A stretch of 64,000 nucleotides of DNA from Kappaphycus alvarezii (taxonomy: Eukaryota; Rhodophyta; Florideophyceae; Gigartinales; Solieriaceae): contig NADL03000609.1 of NCBI GenBank assembly GCA_002205965.3, forward strand, positions 434,001-498,000. Reading direction: 5' to 3'. How positions within the stretch are numbered: the stretch's first letter is position 1; every line of letters begins with the position of its first letter. Both the position numbers and the translations under genes were made by a program. This document shows positions 31,500-43,911 of this stretch, piece after piece. The notes under the pieces were generated by a model. That model was not told where the DNA came from, did no database searches, and saw only the letters and a list, made by a program, of their open reading frames with translations.

Positions 31500-34090
31500 T
31501 CAAAGAAGAAGATTTTTGGAACGTGGTTTGGATAGTTTCGCGGCAATTGTGGACAACGGTCAAATCTGCACTTATTGCTTCATCTTGAAATCTCTCAAAT
31601 GAAATAACATGTCTTTTCTAAAGCGATATATCTGCCCATAAGAAAAACCTAGGACCTGTGTTTAGTCTGCTGGTAGATGTTTTTGTCTTCGCATTGGAGC
31701 TTCTTCCGGCAGTGGACTGCCAATGTACCATCTATCTGCTTCCTAAAGTTATTCTGAAAACATATGCAATTGGACAATGCCTTTTCAAATTCAAAAGCGG
31801 CAGGGGGCGACGCTTATTGAAAGACAAGCTCTAATGAACTGTAGGATTCACTTACTGGATCGCATTTTCAAAATAAGAGAGATGGTAGCTGACTTAAGGC
31901 CGAAATCGAGTTTGAGCATCTCTTTGACCCACTTGTTAATAGCGCTTTAGGAGTGCCTTTCGTTGTTCTGTAAACTCCATCTGTGCTCGGCAAGGAATTG
32001 CTGCTTTTGTTTCACGGTGATAATTTGCCTGTGCTTTTTCACGTTGACTAAATAGGAAGGATTTGTGCTAAATTATGGAGTTCATATCACTTTTTCCGTC
32101 CATTAAGGTTGGATTAGTTCTTATTTATTTGGTGTAATGGAATTTCGTGCAATGCAAAATTTTGAAATTTTGAAAATTATGCTTATTCGGAAGTTTTACA
32201 ATGCAAAAAAGTAAGCGAAAAATAGGTATGTTCTGAGCATAGTATGCTAGCATGAATTATGCATAGTTTATGCCTTTTGAGGATGTAATACACGACGGTT
32301 CCTTGAAACATGTTTCGTATGCATACAACGGAAGTATTCAAGTAACGTGCATTCTTGTAACAAGAGGATACTATACTACCGCTGGCGCAAGCTACCCATA
32401 ACACCAAAAATGGGCGAGCTTCAAGTAGGCTAATGAGAAGTCCCCTCAAACAAATCTACTTCTATTCACTGGCGCTCAGTTTTCCACAGTACTCGCATTC
32501 GACTTTTCTGATACGGACTACCCTCTTTGAAAATCTTAAGACGTCGCATAACAGAATTTCAAGTTTACTCATGAGTACTTTCCCCGTACAAATGACCTCA
32601 TTAACGGTGTACGTCGCGGAAATGTACTGTGTCAACCGAATGTTTCGAAGATATGCTGCGATTCTATTTTGTCTGAAGCCTGAGTTATACTCACGTTCTA
32701 GCGATTTTTAGAGCTTTAGAATAATGCTCATACATAGCTTCCACATTTGTTAAGTAGAACTATTTGGGATTTTTTGTAAGGAGATGGTGAAGATACCTGA
32801 GCTTTGCTAGTCATTGAGCATATAATCCTGGCAGTCATACTTGCATTCAGATAGCCTACCAGAAAATTTCTTCTTTTCTTCCCTAAAGCATATGGACATT
32901 TTTTGTGAGACTCTGTCTTCCGATTGTGCGGAGGACTAGTTGTATACTAGAATGTCACGTATGGGTTTGGGAGCTATTCTTAGCGAATATCCAGTTGGTG
33001 ACGTGAGAGAATTGAAATATGGATAAATTCGGTTTTATGTTTCAATGAGGTCAGCATTGCGGTGATAGTAGCAACGTCATTATAAAACAAAGAAGATTCG
33101 TAGCGGGTTTTTGTCGCATTTCATTTCGCGGTAAATACAATCAACTTGCGATTAGTCTATGGATGGCTCAGAATCTGTCCCGAGAAAGGCATGGGGATAG
33201 TAAAGCCCTGAATCAACCCAACCCTTAATTTATTACCAGAGAGGAAACTATCCTTGACGTGGCCATTGATGCAGTCAACAAGAGACGGTTGAAAATTTTG
33301 ATATCTGACTAATATTTTGATCTAAAACCATATTGGTATTCTTTTTGGCAAGTCTAAATTAATAGTGATTAAATGCATCGAAAATTTGTTGTTTGTTTAC
33401 TATTTTCTAGCTAATGTATTTCTATTTTGATGTTGGAGTGAACTCATAATTTTTCCTTCTTTGTTTTAAATCCCTTATTAAAACCTTCTTTTCATTTTAA
33501 TTTCTTTCATATTTTGTTTTCCATTTTTTCAAGCAAAAATCACAACTATTCTGGTAATTCAAAATTCAATTTACTCAGAACCAGATCGAATATCCAGAAT
33601 GGATTTAATTAAATCTAATTTGAGTTTACCTTAAGATGATTCTCTCCAGCCTTGCAGGGCTGTAAATGTGAATGGCTCTCGAAGCTGTGATTGAACTCCT
33701 GACAGTACGGCGAATTTCTCTTATTTGGTAAACTGATCTTGTGCTTGTGGCTCTTTAAATGGTCAAGGTATTCTTTCGACTCGTTGCAAGTAGTATTTCA
33801 CAGGCGACAGGTCCTTCCTTTTACATGCACACGTGTAGAAGTAGCCCAAGTAACCACTTCGCGATTTGCCAATTGACAGTACGCTTTACGACCTAGGGGT
33901 AGCGGAGCTATAGAGGCAAATCTGTAGAAACCATCATCTTAGGACCATTTGCAAGATCAAATACTGTAATTAGACGACGTGGCACATGTGGCAGTTCTTA
34001 AATCTGAACTTGGCGTGAACCTGAGTTCACACTGTAGTGCCTGAATCTTTATCTAGAATTAAAGGGACACCTGTCGTTCTTGATTTGCCA
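31500..34090. other. AT-rich region without recognisable genes
   Basis: Only short frames. A stretch near 32950-33000 (MGLGAILSEYP) faintly resembles an RNase H segment of retroelements but is too short to call. No terminal repeats were recognised. Likely old transposon debris. Confidence 0.4.
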
Positions 34091-34094
34091 AAGA

Positions 34095-34565
34095 TTAAGA
34101 AATCTGATTGGTCTGGGACGCATGTATACGGTTAACCCGTATAGGGCTCTGATTGGTCGGAAAAACTGCGACACTTGGCGAGACTGGATTGAAAATGGTA
34201 TTTGCGGTGCTTACACTTGGAGTTGGTGGGATGCTGATAGAGGTTGACGGCTTATACAGGGTCGATCGGGATTCCGATCTTTTTCTGGAACCGCTCGGAC
34301 TGGGTGGGCTTTGTGGCACCAAAATCAAATCTCTGCCAGTATTGGCCAATGGATAGTTTTCAAAAAGAATGAGAAAATAAAAGTACATGTACCGGCTTAC
34401 AAGTGGCTTGTAATAAAGCGTAATTAGGACAAATACTAGGTATATTTTCACTATCAAATAGCGAATAGACTTACTTCTTAAATTTCTGTAAAACGGTAAA
34501 TCTGGATTTTCGGAAAGAAGCAGACTAGCGGTGATTGCGGCGAGCGCGAAAAGAACGGTAGACAT
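34095..34565 (-). CDS. Hypothetical small protein with a signal-like N-terminus and Ser/Pro-rich tail
   Basis: A 156-codon frame opens with ATG at 34565. The first 18 residues (MSTVLFALAAITASLLLS) look like a signal peptide or membrane anchor, and a second hydrophobic stretch lies around residues 38-52. The tail is Ser/Pro-rich. A GTAAGT...AG pair inside could define an in-frame intron that would remove the second hydrophobic part, leaving a secreted Ser-rich protein. No family recognised and no codon-use support, so this could be a chance frame. Confidence 0.25.
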   Translation of the reverse strand: MSTVLFALAAITASLLLSENPDLPFYRNLRSKSIRYLIVKIYLVFVLITLYYKPLVSRYMYFYFLILFENYPLANTGRDLILVPQSPPSPSGSRKRSESRSTLYKPSTSISIPPTPSVSTANTIFNPVSPSVAVFPTNQSPIRVNRIHASQTNQIS

Positions 34566-34959
34566 TTTGCTACTTCAAAACGGTTGAGTTGGTTCATAAA
34601 ATAGTTATTAGTCTGGTATTTTACTTCGGTATCCAAGGCAGCGAGGCCCTCTGTGGGTAAGGAGGTTCCATATTTTAGCTGTAGGACGCCTACTATTTTA
34701 CAGTCCACGATCCCTAGCTGATATTCCAGAGCACCCTGTTCTAAAAGAAACAATTAAGTATGTATAAGAAAGGGAAATAGATGACCGGGATTTAAAAAAT
34801 ATTGAATACATAAACCTAAATAGTAGTACGAGTGAAATAGATATCCTATAGGACTATAAATAGTACATCAATAAAACTTATGTAGCTATTCTGCAGTCAC
34901 CGTAAATATGGTTTCTGCAGGTAGTCATCAGCCCACCTTGCCACTACAAATTGGCGTTT

Positions 34960-35390
34960 TGTGTTTATCATGGCTTAAAAATGAGCGCTTAGGATGCAGG
35001 GGACGATTGAGGGAGATAGTGCTATACGTTTGCTATAGCCAGGGATGCGCAGGTACTCGTACTCTCGCCTATTTTATACGTCATTATATCTGCCGTTGGT
35101 TACATCGCAGTGGGCCCAGGGTTCATGGATGACCCTAAAAAGCGGGTGCAGTACAGCAGACTGTCCTATTGAGATACTTTACTATTTATATTTAGGTACA
35201 ATTCAAGGCGATTGCGCTACAGACGCACTACTGAAAAAATACAGGCAATCTGTTTCACCTGACGGAGTGAAGCCGACGGCAAGTCAGCCAGCGGAATGCC
35301 AAGACACCCGTTGCCATCATCCTCTCACTCTTGCTCCTCGCCAGCGCATCAGCCACCTTCTTGATCCTTCTATGCGCGACTTTCCCCCTT
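34960..35390 (+). repeat. Left LTR (approximate limits)
   Basis: It shares with the right copy a run of matching blocks in the same order: TAGGA.GCAG, GGGAGATA, GCGCAGGTACTCG (right copy ACGCAGGTACTCG), GCCTATTTTATACGT, GGTTACAT, and a pyrimidine-rich end. Divergence is high, so the exact ends are uncertain. Confidence 0.6.
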
Positions 35391-35393
35391 GAC

Positions 35394-35771
35394 ATGGTAG
35401 TTATGTCGATGGTAAATTCTTCTTTTTCTTCGCACAAATCGAAATGTGCGGTAATTATAACGAGAAATGGTCGCTTCAGTCTTCTATTATATTTGTATGG
35501 TGAAGCGTTTGACTTATTTTACCAAAGATTTACGGGAAACAACATAACTTCGTTTCAAGAAGGCCAAAATGATGATGCTGTTAAGATAATATTTTTGCAC
35601 AACTTTGAAGAAAATCATGAGCAGCACTATATCATTAGTTGTGTAAAGGAGTCTAGGCTTGATCCGATGTCTAACAGAATCCGTCTGGAGGATGGAAAAA
35701 TTACCGTGGAGACCGGTTATATCAAAAAAAGCAAAGTAAAAGCTACTTTGAACCTTCGCAATGGAACTTAA
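35394..35771 (+). CDS. Gag-position ORF of the Ty3-like element
   Basis: A 125-codon frame starts at the ATG at 35394, directly after the left LTR, where a gag gene would start. The product is mixed and charged (ITSFQEGQNDDAVKIIFLHN, ending in KSKVKATLNLRNGT) with no recognisable motif. The gag assignment rests only on position. Further short frames follow to 36431 (ADFTSGLDSEEVLVV), possibly its broken continuation. Confidence 0.3.
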   Translation: MVVMSMVNSSFSSHKSKCAVIITRNGRFSLLLYLYGEAFDLFYQRFTGNNITSFQEGQNDDAVKIIFLHNFEENHEQHYIISCVKESRLDPMSNRIRLEDGKITVETGYIKKSKVKATLNLRNGT

Positions 35772-37829
35772 TGAACTCGTTGCGAACGTTATATACTGCA
35801 GCCCTCAGAACTATGAGGCAATGGCAGGGTCTTCAACAACTTCGGTAAGGTTACGGATTCATTTCTGGCTGCCCAGACGAAAGAAAGTCATACATATCGA
35901 TCTGTAATGCTGATGTTTATATCTCCTCTAGTTCAAGCAAGGAAAACGATGAGGAGGAGGAAGAATGACAGCTTGTTCCAATGAATAAGACGGCTTGGTT
36001 GTTGTTATTCTAAACCTACTCCAGCGTGCCAGAAGCCTAAAGGAAAGTTTTAATAAAATTTCGAAAGATAGGAATCAAAGGTATCTAATCTCGATAGAGA
36101 GCTTACTTTTGGCGAAGGTAGGCTACCAAAGACGGACAATGACCGACCATGCTCTTTTTCTTTCAAGAATGGGCTCAGAGAAACCGCTGCACTGATGAAT
36201 TTCATTAGGATACCAGCAGCTCAAAATGTGGCGAGAAAAAATGCGAAGAAAAGTTTTCGAAGTCAAAGACAGAAGGAATTCAGCGAACAAGATTTTTCCT
36301 TTAAAATAGCAGATTCTTTCGTGGAAGAACCGGATGAATATGAAAAGAGAAAGACCCTTGCGGATTTTACTAGTGGCTTGGACAGCGAAGAGGTTCTAGT
36401 TGTCAAACGAAACGCAAACGGAGAATCTTAGTGTAAACTGGCGCGGAGAACTCAAAGAGTTCTCATTACGTCGATGCTGAATCCATCTATGGTGGTGTTT
36501 TTGTCCTCGAGATCCTTTATCACCACGGGTGATCGTCACACGCGGTAGGGAGAAGAAATATAAAGCAGTCACGAAGAAGCCGAAATGAAGGACAATAAAC
36601 CGAAGACCACCAAAAAAAGATGCATAATCAATATAGATATGTGATATACCCTGCATTTACCTAAAATAGGAGGTCTTTTACGCCCCGGAGAACTCCACAA
36701 AGAATATTTTGTTAAGTAAAATCTTTAGTAGCGACGCAAAGTATTATCTGGAAAGCTTTTCGGCGGCGGAACCTTATGTTCAGTTAACAGAAGGTTTCAA
36801 GGCAAGAAATATCGCCCTAAGTTCGTCGAAGTTAGCATCTATGGCACGAACGCGCACCAACTGTTCGACACAGAGGTAACGCAGGATAGTACAATGGCTG
36901 AATTTTCCGAAGCTCTTTACCGGATTCCGGAGCTGACCAGTCGCAATATCATCGTCCTGAAGTATTTCAGGTGCCAAGAGAACGCGATATTCAGGAACGG
37001 ACCAATATCTTTCTAGGGGTTCATGATTACTTTATGCGTCATCGCTTTACATTGAGCTAGGCTCTAATTCTTAATTAGTGACAGGAAAACAGAAGCTTTA
37101 CCATCCATCTTAGAGTACTTAACAAGAACTGTTCTATTGAGGCGCGAATCGAGTACTACTCTGCTCAATCAGCTTCCCTAATTCTACAGCATAACTGCGG
37201 AGTATCTAGTAAAAGAATTAGAAGAGACCAACATCTAGGATTTGACGGCGTCTTCGTCTGCAGTTCCATGCGGCGGAGAAGGTCCGGAGAACTATTGAAG
37301 TGGAAATGAAGGGTTTGAGGACGTGGAAATCGTTGTTGCAAACTCAAGCAGCGATAAATCCTTGTTTAGAGATGAAAAGGCGGTATGATGAAAAGCTGGT
37401 TCTCCTATCCGATACGGCGAAGGGTCAGTTAAAAGACGTGATTTAGTTACCGAGTCACTATTCAATTCTCCTCCCTCTGCACTACCGATCCAGCAATTGT
37501 TCTTATAACTCACCGACCAGAAGTTGCTATAGCACCGCAAACTGTCGTCTGCCACCAGAGAAGAATACTCTCGTGCGTTAGGAACTGTATAAGATAATGA
37601 TAGCCGGAATAATAAGGCATTTGTTCGTTTTCATGGTCCTTTTCGGTCTTCATAGCAAACTAAGAAGGAAGGTAATCCCTGCTTCTGTGTTGAAAATCGG
37701 TAGCTGAACCAGAGGATAAATGGTTATCGCCTTCTACTGCTGAATACAGAAGAGATCTTGGGTGCTTTGTGTGGCGACAAGTTGTTCACCTCCCTATACC
37801 TTGTAGTTCGACTCGATGAATTCTACAAG

Positions 37830-38150
37830 GAGAACATAAAGTTTTCTTGTTGGGACCTACCATTTTGAGGAAATGCCATTTGGCCTTATGGACACGTCCT
37901 AGATGTTTCTAAAGATGATTTACCAAGACCTAATCGAAAGTGAAAACGCCCTAGTGTAGTTAGGTGATGTATTGTTTTCTCTACTTCCTGAAAAGAGCAC
38001 TTTGAGCATGCCTCAGCTATCTTAACGGTTCTATGGAAGTATAGGTTGAAATTGTAGCTCTCTAAATTTAAAATCAAGCAGGATCAGTTTATCCACTGGC
38101 GCATGTCTTCGGAAAAAATGGAATACAGCTCAATCCTAGGAAGATAAAGT
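37830..38150 (+). pseudogene. Ty3/gypsy reverse transcriptase fragment
   Basis: One frame reads YHFEEMPFGL, then MIYQDLIESENALV, then a degenerate LGDVLFSLLPEK where the family has a YLDD-type catalytic box followed by VFS..EEH. The order and spacing match Ty3 RT, but the catalytic Asp pair is not intact and stops interrupt it. Confidence 0.6.
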
Positions 38151-38340
38151 CGATACCATAAATTCGGAGTCCCGTTAAAATAACATAATTGGGTAGCATC
38201 GTAGAACAAGCCAGGTATTATCACCTATTTATTGAAGGTGTAGCGAGAAATAATCTCTTCTGTATGTCGTAAGCTCAAGCGATAGAAACTTAGAATGTGG
38301 AGATTCAAAAGAGGATTCATTACGTACGCCGGAGAAAGAG

Positions 38341-38691
38341 CTGACTTACTGTCCTTCCTTCGCCTTTGAAGACTCAGAGAAGCCAGTTATCGTGCATAAA
38401 GACGTATTGGGTGCAGCTAAGCGATCTGTACTGTCCAAGAAAAAATCGGAAGGAAAAATGGGCCCCGAGAAATATGAGAGCCGCGTGATGAACACTGCCG
38501 AGAGTCGTTATTTAGCGTTCGAAAGAGAAGCGTTGGCAGTGGTTTTCGGCATAATGAAATCTATTTCCTTTCCAGAAACTCTCTTGAGCCTATTCACGAC
38601 CACTGTTCCTTGCAAGATGCGTTCGATAGAAAGGAAGTACAAGGAAGACTGCCCCGCTGGCTCGACTTCTTGGCGGAATAGGATTCTGTGA
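38341..38691 (+). pseudogene. Ty3/gypsy RNase H fragment
   Basis: The frame has PVIVHKDVLGAAKRSVLSKK in the position of the family's TDAS..G.GAVL block, then YESRVMNTAESRYLAFEREA and LAVVFGIMK, matching SR.L..AE..Y...E.EALAVV of Ty3 RNase H. The first catalytic Asp is present as KDV rather than TDA. It is open to 38691 but upstream is broken. Confidence 0.7.
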
Positions 38692-39418
38692 CCAGCTGCC
38701 GTCCTGGAAAACTGGATGGATCAATGGACTTTCTTTCTCTTTTGACTATAGAGATGGATACTGGAGGTGATAATTATTATGGAGACTTTTCACCTGTCTT
38801 TTGGCCCCAGTGGTCACCAGGACAGATAGGTTGGATCCACATCTCATCGTGTAGGACCACCGTGCAAAAGTATAGGGGCGTACCAACCGTAGAGCTAGGC
38901 GAAGCTTAATGAAGGGAAAGGATTTACAAGTGGATATTCGAGGAGTCTGGTTTAGTTAACCTATCAGTTCTTAGTCGCTTAGGGGAATATATTACAGATT
39001 ATAATGTAAAATTACCTTCATTTTAATTCCTATGGACTTGCGAAGCAGGTTCACGCACCCCATCCTCGCTATTTTATACGCTCTCCGCATGTGAGGTTCT
39101 CAAATAAAACAGTTCATGTCAGGAGACTCCCCAGATACCACCCAAGAACGGAAGTTTTCCTTCAACACCAAAAATAAGGGTTGATCCAACGGAGACACCT
39201 GTCGAAGGTCCTTCCAGGGTCTGCTACGTCTACGATTGACGATCTGAAGGACTAGATAAACACAACGAAGTTTCACGTCTGATTTTACAAAGCCCACTTT
39301 GTTCATGACAGTTATAATAGGAATAAGCTGAGCTAAGCGTACCAAAGGGATGCGACGCCACCCCTGCAATGGGTGATGAGGATGTGTTAGTGCTGGCAGA
39401 TACGGAGGATGTTGGCAG

Positions 39419-39855
39419 TGTAGGGTTGTCATGGCCAAAAGATAAGCCCTAGGAACGCAGAGGGAGGGTGTGGGAGATACAGTACTGTACGTTGAATAGG
39501 ACCAAGGTTACGCAGGTACTCGCACCCCGCCTATTTTATACGTTACTATACCTGTCACTGGTTACATTGCTTTAGGCTTCTTGATGCCCTCACAAAGCGC
39601 GTAAAGTACATAGGACTATCCCATCTATATATTTTAGTAGTTTGAACTTTAATTATATTCTAGGGAGCTTGCGTCACTGGCGCACTATTGAAAAGCAAAT
39701 AGAAGTGGTCTTCTTTACAAAAATGGGAGGAGCTTGCAGCCAGCCAGTCGGCAGCATGTAGAGAGACACTCATTGCCACCACCTGTCTACCCGTGCTCCT
39801 TTAAAGCGATTCCGCCAACCTCTGGAACCCTCAACACGCGAATTGCCCTTTAGTG
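39419..39855 (+). repeat. Right LTR (approximate limits)
   Basis: This is the direct counterpart of the copy at 34960-35390. The best preserved part is 39514-39575 (GCAGGTACTCG ... CGCCTATTTTATACGT ... CTGGTTACAT). A third short piece with GCTATTTTATACG occurs at about 39065-39080, inside the element. Confidence 0.6.
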
Positions 39856-42230
39856 TGTTTACAAGCTGACTTGAGTACCTTGAATAAGAATTTACATGCA
39901 AATGAAAGGAGGAGTCATCGACAAAAAAGCAGAGAAAAGGGGCTCATTTACTTAATGTATTTTTTTTTAAACCAGCTGAATTGGTTTCAACATAGAGTAA
40001 AATATAATGCTGTGGAAAGCTAACAAGATCAGCTATTTCTTATAATCTCAAAGTGGGGTCAGTTACAAAAAATAGTGCACGCGATTGAGTATATTCTTGA
40101 GGTCTGAGATTTCATTTTTTAAGTTTTTGATACTCCTTATTCTTTTCAGCCTAATCTAGTAGACAATCGAATAAAGAGAATTTAAGGTTGTTCCTTTTGT
40201 ACGCTCTATAAATTTCGGCGAAAAGGATACAAGGGAAAAGGCAAAACGTAATACCTATAACTACATTGGAATGCGTTTAAGTACCCAGGAGTTTCTTCTT
40301 TATTTTTTTTTGTCCAACTCAACGCTGCAACTCACCAAGAGCGACCAAAAACGATAGAATGCCAAAAAATAAATGAAAAAAGAACAGAAAAGCACACTGC
40401 ATGATTCTCGCTTGGAGTCAAGAAAATGTTTCTAGTCGAGGGATTACCCGACCGCTCGAGAAGTGTGTGAAGTTAGTACTAACTTCTATAAAGACACTTT
40501 GTTCGTATTTATTTGCGCACAAACGAGTAAGCCTGTCAAAAATGACGCCCAAAGACGCTCACTACTTCCTGCGAAAGGAACTTACTGGAAAGCAGTTGGC
40601 AAAGCAGCTAAAAGAGGACCTACTTGCATTAATCTTTACTCAGAGCTACGGAAAGCGTCCTTGCATAGCACCACTGGAATGGGAAATCGAAGCCATAAAA
40701 ACTTTCAATGGTACTTTTCACCTGTCAGGAATGTTTTCCTGGCAACTGATAACCGTGAACACAAAGGATGATTATTATATAACAAACGAAGAGTCTCTGA
40801 TAATCAAATGCAACCTCGTAACCAACATATTTGACTGAGTGAATTTCGCATTACAATTAGTATGTGCGCCGGCATAGGATGCAAGTAAAAGAAGGCATGT
40901 TACCTAGCCATTATCACTACCGATAAATAAAAAAAAATAATTCTTTTATTCGAGTTGTTCATTGGCACATCGCCGGTTGTCTAGAGAGTTCACAGCTAGT
41001 GCTATTCATTTAGCCTAAAAGTTTCTTCAACAAAGTTAAGGAGGCACCTGTGATGTTAAAAATATATTCCATGACAGTTTGGAGTGTAAATGAAAATTTG
41101 AAATGTCGAAAATGTTGCAATGGACAGAGTTGACACAGTTATTGCCTAGGATTTATAAAATTAATACAAACGGATCGGATGGTCTACAAAGCTATCATAA
41201 GGTCTTAATAGAGAGAAGCAGCTTTTTGGAAAAACAAGGAGATGGCAGATCGATGAAAATTTGAGGTTTTTTTCATTAGAAGGGTTCGATACAAATAGCA
41301 ATAATGAATGGACTACAGGAAGCACGAAACTATATCCCAACTTTAAATTACTATTTTCTGTAGTTTGTGCTGGAAGAAAACAAACTTAATTCCATTTACA
41401 GTGAGATAACCCCTTCATTCATTCATTCATGTATGTTACAAAGTAGTTGTTTGGGTTCAACAACATGACGGCTATGGATTGAACAGCTAAGAGTATTGAC
41501 TTAAAACTTATTGATAATTTCTTTTATGGGCTTTTGAGACCTTTTTATCGTAGTTTCATGTATATTCCCACTGCTAAATAACTACGGGGGCAAATAATGA
41601 ATAGTGGTTGAAATTGGACTGGTCGCTCTTTAAACTCTCATTAACATTCACTATGGTCTTTAACAGTCTCATTAGCAGTCACTGTGGAATTTTAATGAGA
41701 CTTTCAAAGCTGTTTAGAGGTCTTAAAGCTCAAAGGAGTACAGAAAGATCATCATTTCGCTGTCAATTTTCATATTATCCTCAAATAACGTAAGTAACTG
41801 CGTCTGAATATACAGTATTTCAGCTTCCTTACTATCTTTTTTGGAATTTTTATTGAAAAAATTTCTGAAACTTTTTGAAAGTTGGCTTCTTTATGTTTAT
41901 ATTTATACATAACCGGAAAATAAACAATGTGTAGTAACTTTGTCTTAAAATGTATATTTTTGGACAGATTGTTAAGAAAACACTTTTGTATCTATATTTT
42001 TTCGTTTCCCTTGTGATTTTACCGTAAACCCTATGAGTAACCTGAGGGCATCCCCACCGGTTCAGCCATTTTTAACATGATAATTCCTAAAACTTTCTAT
42101 TTCATTGGTATTTAAAAAACCATCAATATTTAGACTGAAACCCGGCTCAAACCGGCTCCTCTTGAACATAGGAAAAATAAAGAAAGATAAATGCCAGCCC
42201 AATAACTCTACCCTTTCCGTTTCAAACCAA
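39856..42230. other. AT-rich region without recognised genes
   Basis: One ORF with an ATG, 40401-40838 (+, 145 codons), has no recognisable family or motif and may be chance. A TCAT tetramer repeat sits at about 41413-41430. Nothing else stands out. Confidence 0.4.
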
Positions 42231-42935
42231 ACAATGGCGTCCCCACCAGCTCCATCGCCAACATTTATCATGGACATTAACTTCGACATATTTCCTTCAG
42301 TTCTATTAGATGGTATAGAAATGGTGCTCACCTACGATTATGGGACCAATTTGGCGCGATAACACAAGAAGTAGCTACTATTCATGAAATTTTGGAGCAA
42401 AAAACGTTGGGAGGTTCCCAAAAGGGAAGAAAAGTAAACAGAAAGAGGTTTTCCAACGTTATCCATGAATAGCTGCTGGACTACTACTTTAGAGCCCCAA
42501 ACGAGCCACGAGCGAATGGATAGGGATTATTGGGACCGCAATGTACGAGGGAAGAATTTGAACTCCGCTATCGAATCGAATAACAACTAAAACCGCAAAT
42601 TTGAAGTAGTTCCAAACAAATCAAGCTTTTTGATTGCCGATGGGCGGTTTGATGCCTCTGGATGGAAGATAATACCACCGCTAGTGAAGTCAACGGCAAC
42701 TCTCTGAATGTTAGCCTACGGAATTATAGCTGACGCGCTACAAGAATCGCTACAAAAAGGAGAATCTACCACTGTGAAATGTGTAAAAGAGTTTTGTCGA
42801 GCCTTTATACCTAGATTGAAGAATATTACTTGCGATATACTGATTCCTTTGATATTTTTAACATTAAACGTGATATCTCATCCGTTAGCTTTATCATTCT
42901 TTCCTCCGAAGTTACTCATTGGAGATTGGAAATAA
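42230..42935 (+). pseudogene. Harbinger-like (plant transposon protein type) fragment
   Basis: Downstream of a short frame starting MASPPAPSPTF (42234), broken frames include LDYYFRAPNEPRANG (about 42475-42520) and RGKNLNSAIE, which fit the DYF...F.RR.R region of these proteins. Then comes IIPPLVKSTATL, a stop, and LAYGIIADALQESLQKGEST with VKCVKEFCRAFI (about 42711-42815), the characteristic LAYG..AD..DEYL..GE.T....L..FC block. The nuclease part is missing. Confidence 0.6.
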
Positions 42936-42949
42936 ATACTAACTCGTAA

Positions 42950-43900
42950 AGACGTTCCTCATGTCTGGCCGTCCGGAGAGTGGATTACCTCTTGCCACCC
43001 TCACCAATCACGAGAGGCTTACCAATGCTTCTATCTAGCTCCCATTCTTTTCTTTCCAACTCATTCTCCATTTCCAAAAGTGCAAATATCTGTAGCTTTC
43101 TAACAAACTCTCCCCTAAACGCTTTATTGGTTCAATCAACAGAAAAACCCTTAAGCCAACTTCTACGATTGCATCATTTCGCCAAACTTAAATGTGCAAA
43201 CGCCACATTCTCTTCAATTTTGTTGCGTTTCTCTCAAACCTCCAATACCTTGTTAATCTTCGATTGTGTTCGAACATGGATCGCATTTAAGCGAGCTCTC
43301 TATAGATCTTTCCCTGCCCCAATCAGTCGCCTCCTCTCAACTTGGGTTACACTGAGATCTTCACAAGTTCATGAAGACATTCTTTCCTGTGATGTTGGCG
43401 TCTGTGTAGATGAATCTGCACGATATTTACCATTTTCAGAGGAAGTTACTCAGAGGTAGACGCGGGAGACGCTTCCTGCAGAAATACTGCCCGCAACTAT
43501 TTTTGAGCAATGGCAGAATCGGCTCCTGCCACAACATGCTTCCAAAGAGAAGTTGAGTGCTAACAATTGTAACATCCATTAACGAAAAAAAAAAGCAAAA
43601 AGGGTCCTTTTGTATTAAAATAAAGGATAAATACAAACGTATTGTTTCACGCCAAGTTATGGTCAGCACGTTGGCACGGCATCGGACAGCGCCTTCCTCA
43701 ACTACGACCAGCGTTTCAGGGACTACTTCTAACTCTCCTTTCCCTCACCCTCCCATACTGGGATATTAAAAAGCCAAACACACCCTCTCTACCTTCGTCC
43801 CCGCCGCTTACCATCGCCTCCTAATCTGCTTGATGCATCCTAGTCCCTGAAACTAAGCTTTCTCCTGCATTCCTGCTCCTGACTCAGGCAGCAGAGAATA
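42950..43900. other. No confident gene; weak coiled-coil coding signal on the minus strand
   Basis: Minus-strand frames around 43130-43010 read EFVRKLQIFALLEMENELERKEWELDRS (given in two parts: EFVRKLQIFALLEM, ENELERKEWELDRS), charged and helix-like, but flanked by stops. It may be the tail of another SANT/Myb-like transposon companion. The + strand frame 42980-43459 is Ser/Leu-rich and looks like its shadow. Confidence 0.25.
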
Positions 43901-43911
43901 CCTTATCTCCT

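Larger units (their letters stand above)
34960..39855 (+). mobile_element. Ty3/gypsy LTR retrotransposon, old and degenerate
   Basis: Two direct repeats about 4.45 kb apart (34960-35390 and 39419-39855) are diverged copies of each other, both starting with TGT, consistent with old LTRs. Between them on the + strand lie a possible gag frame, a Ty3-type RT remnant and an RNase H remnant. I cannot find an integrase between RNase H and the right LTR. Stops and frame changes abound. Confidence 0.65.

Noticed and set aside
26000..32400. LTRs for the minus-strand copia-like element
   Set aside because: I compared both flanks by eye and found no convincing direct repeat.
40401..40838. 145-codon ORF with ATG
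   Set aside because: No recognisable domain, surrounded by AT-rich debris; kept only as a note in the region entry.
41411..41430. TCAT tandem repeat as a CRISPR-like or regulatory array
   Set aside because: It is a simple four-base microsatellite without spacers.
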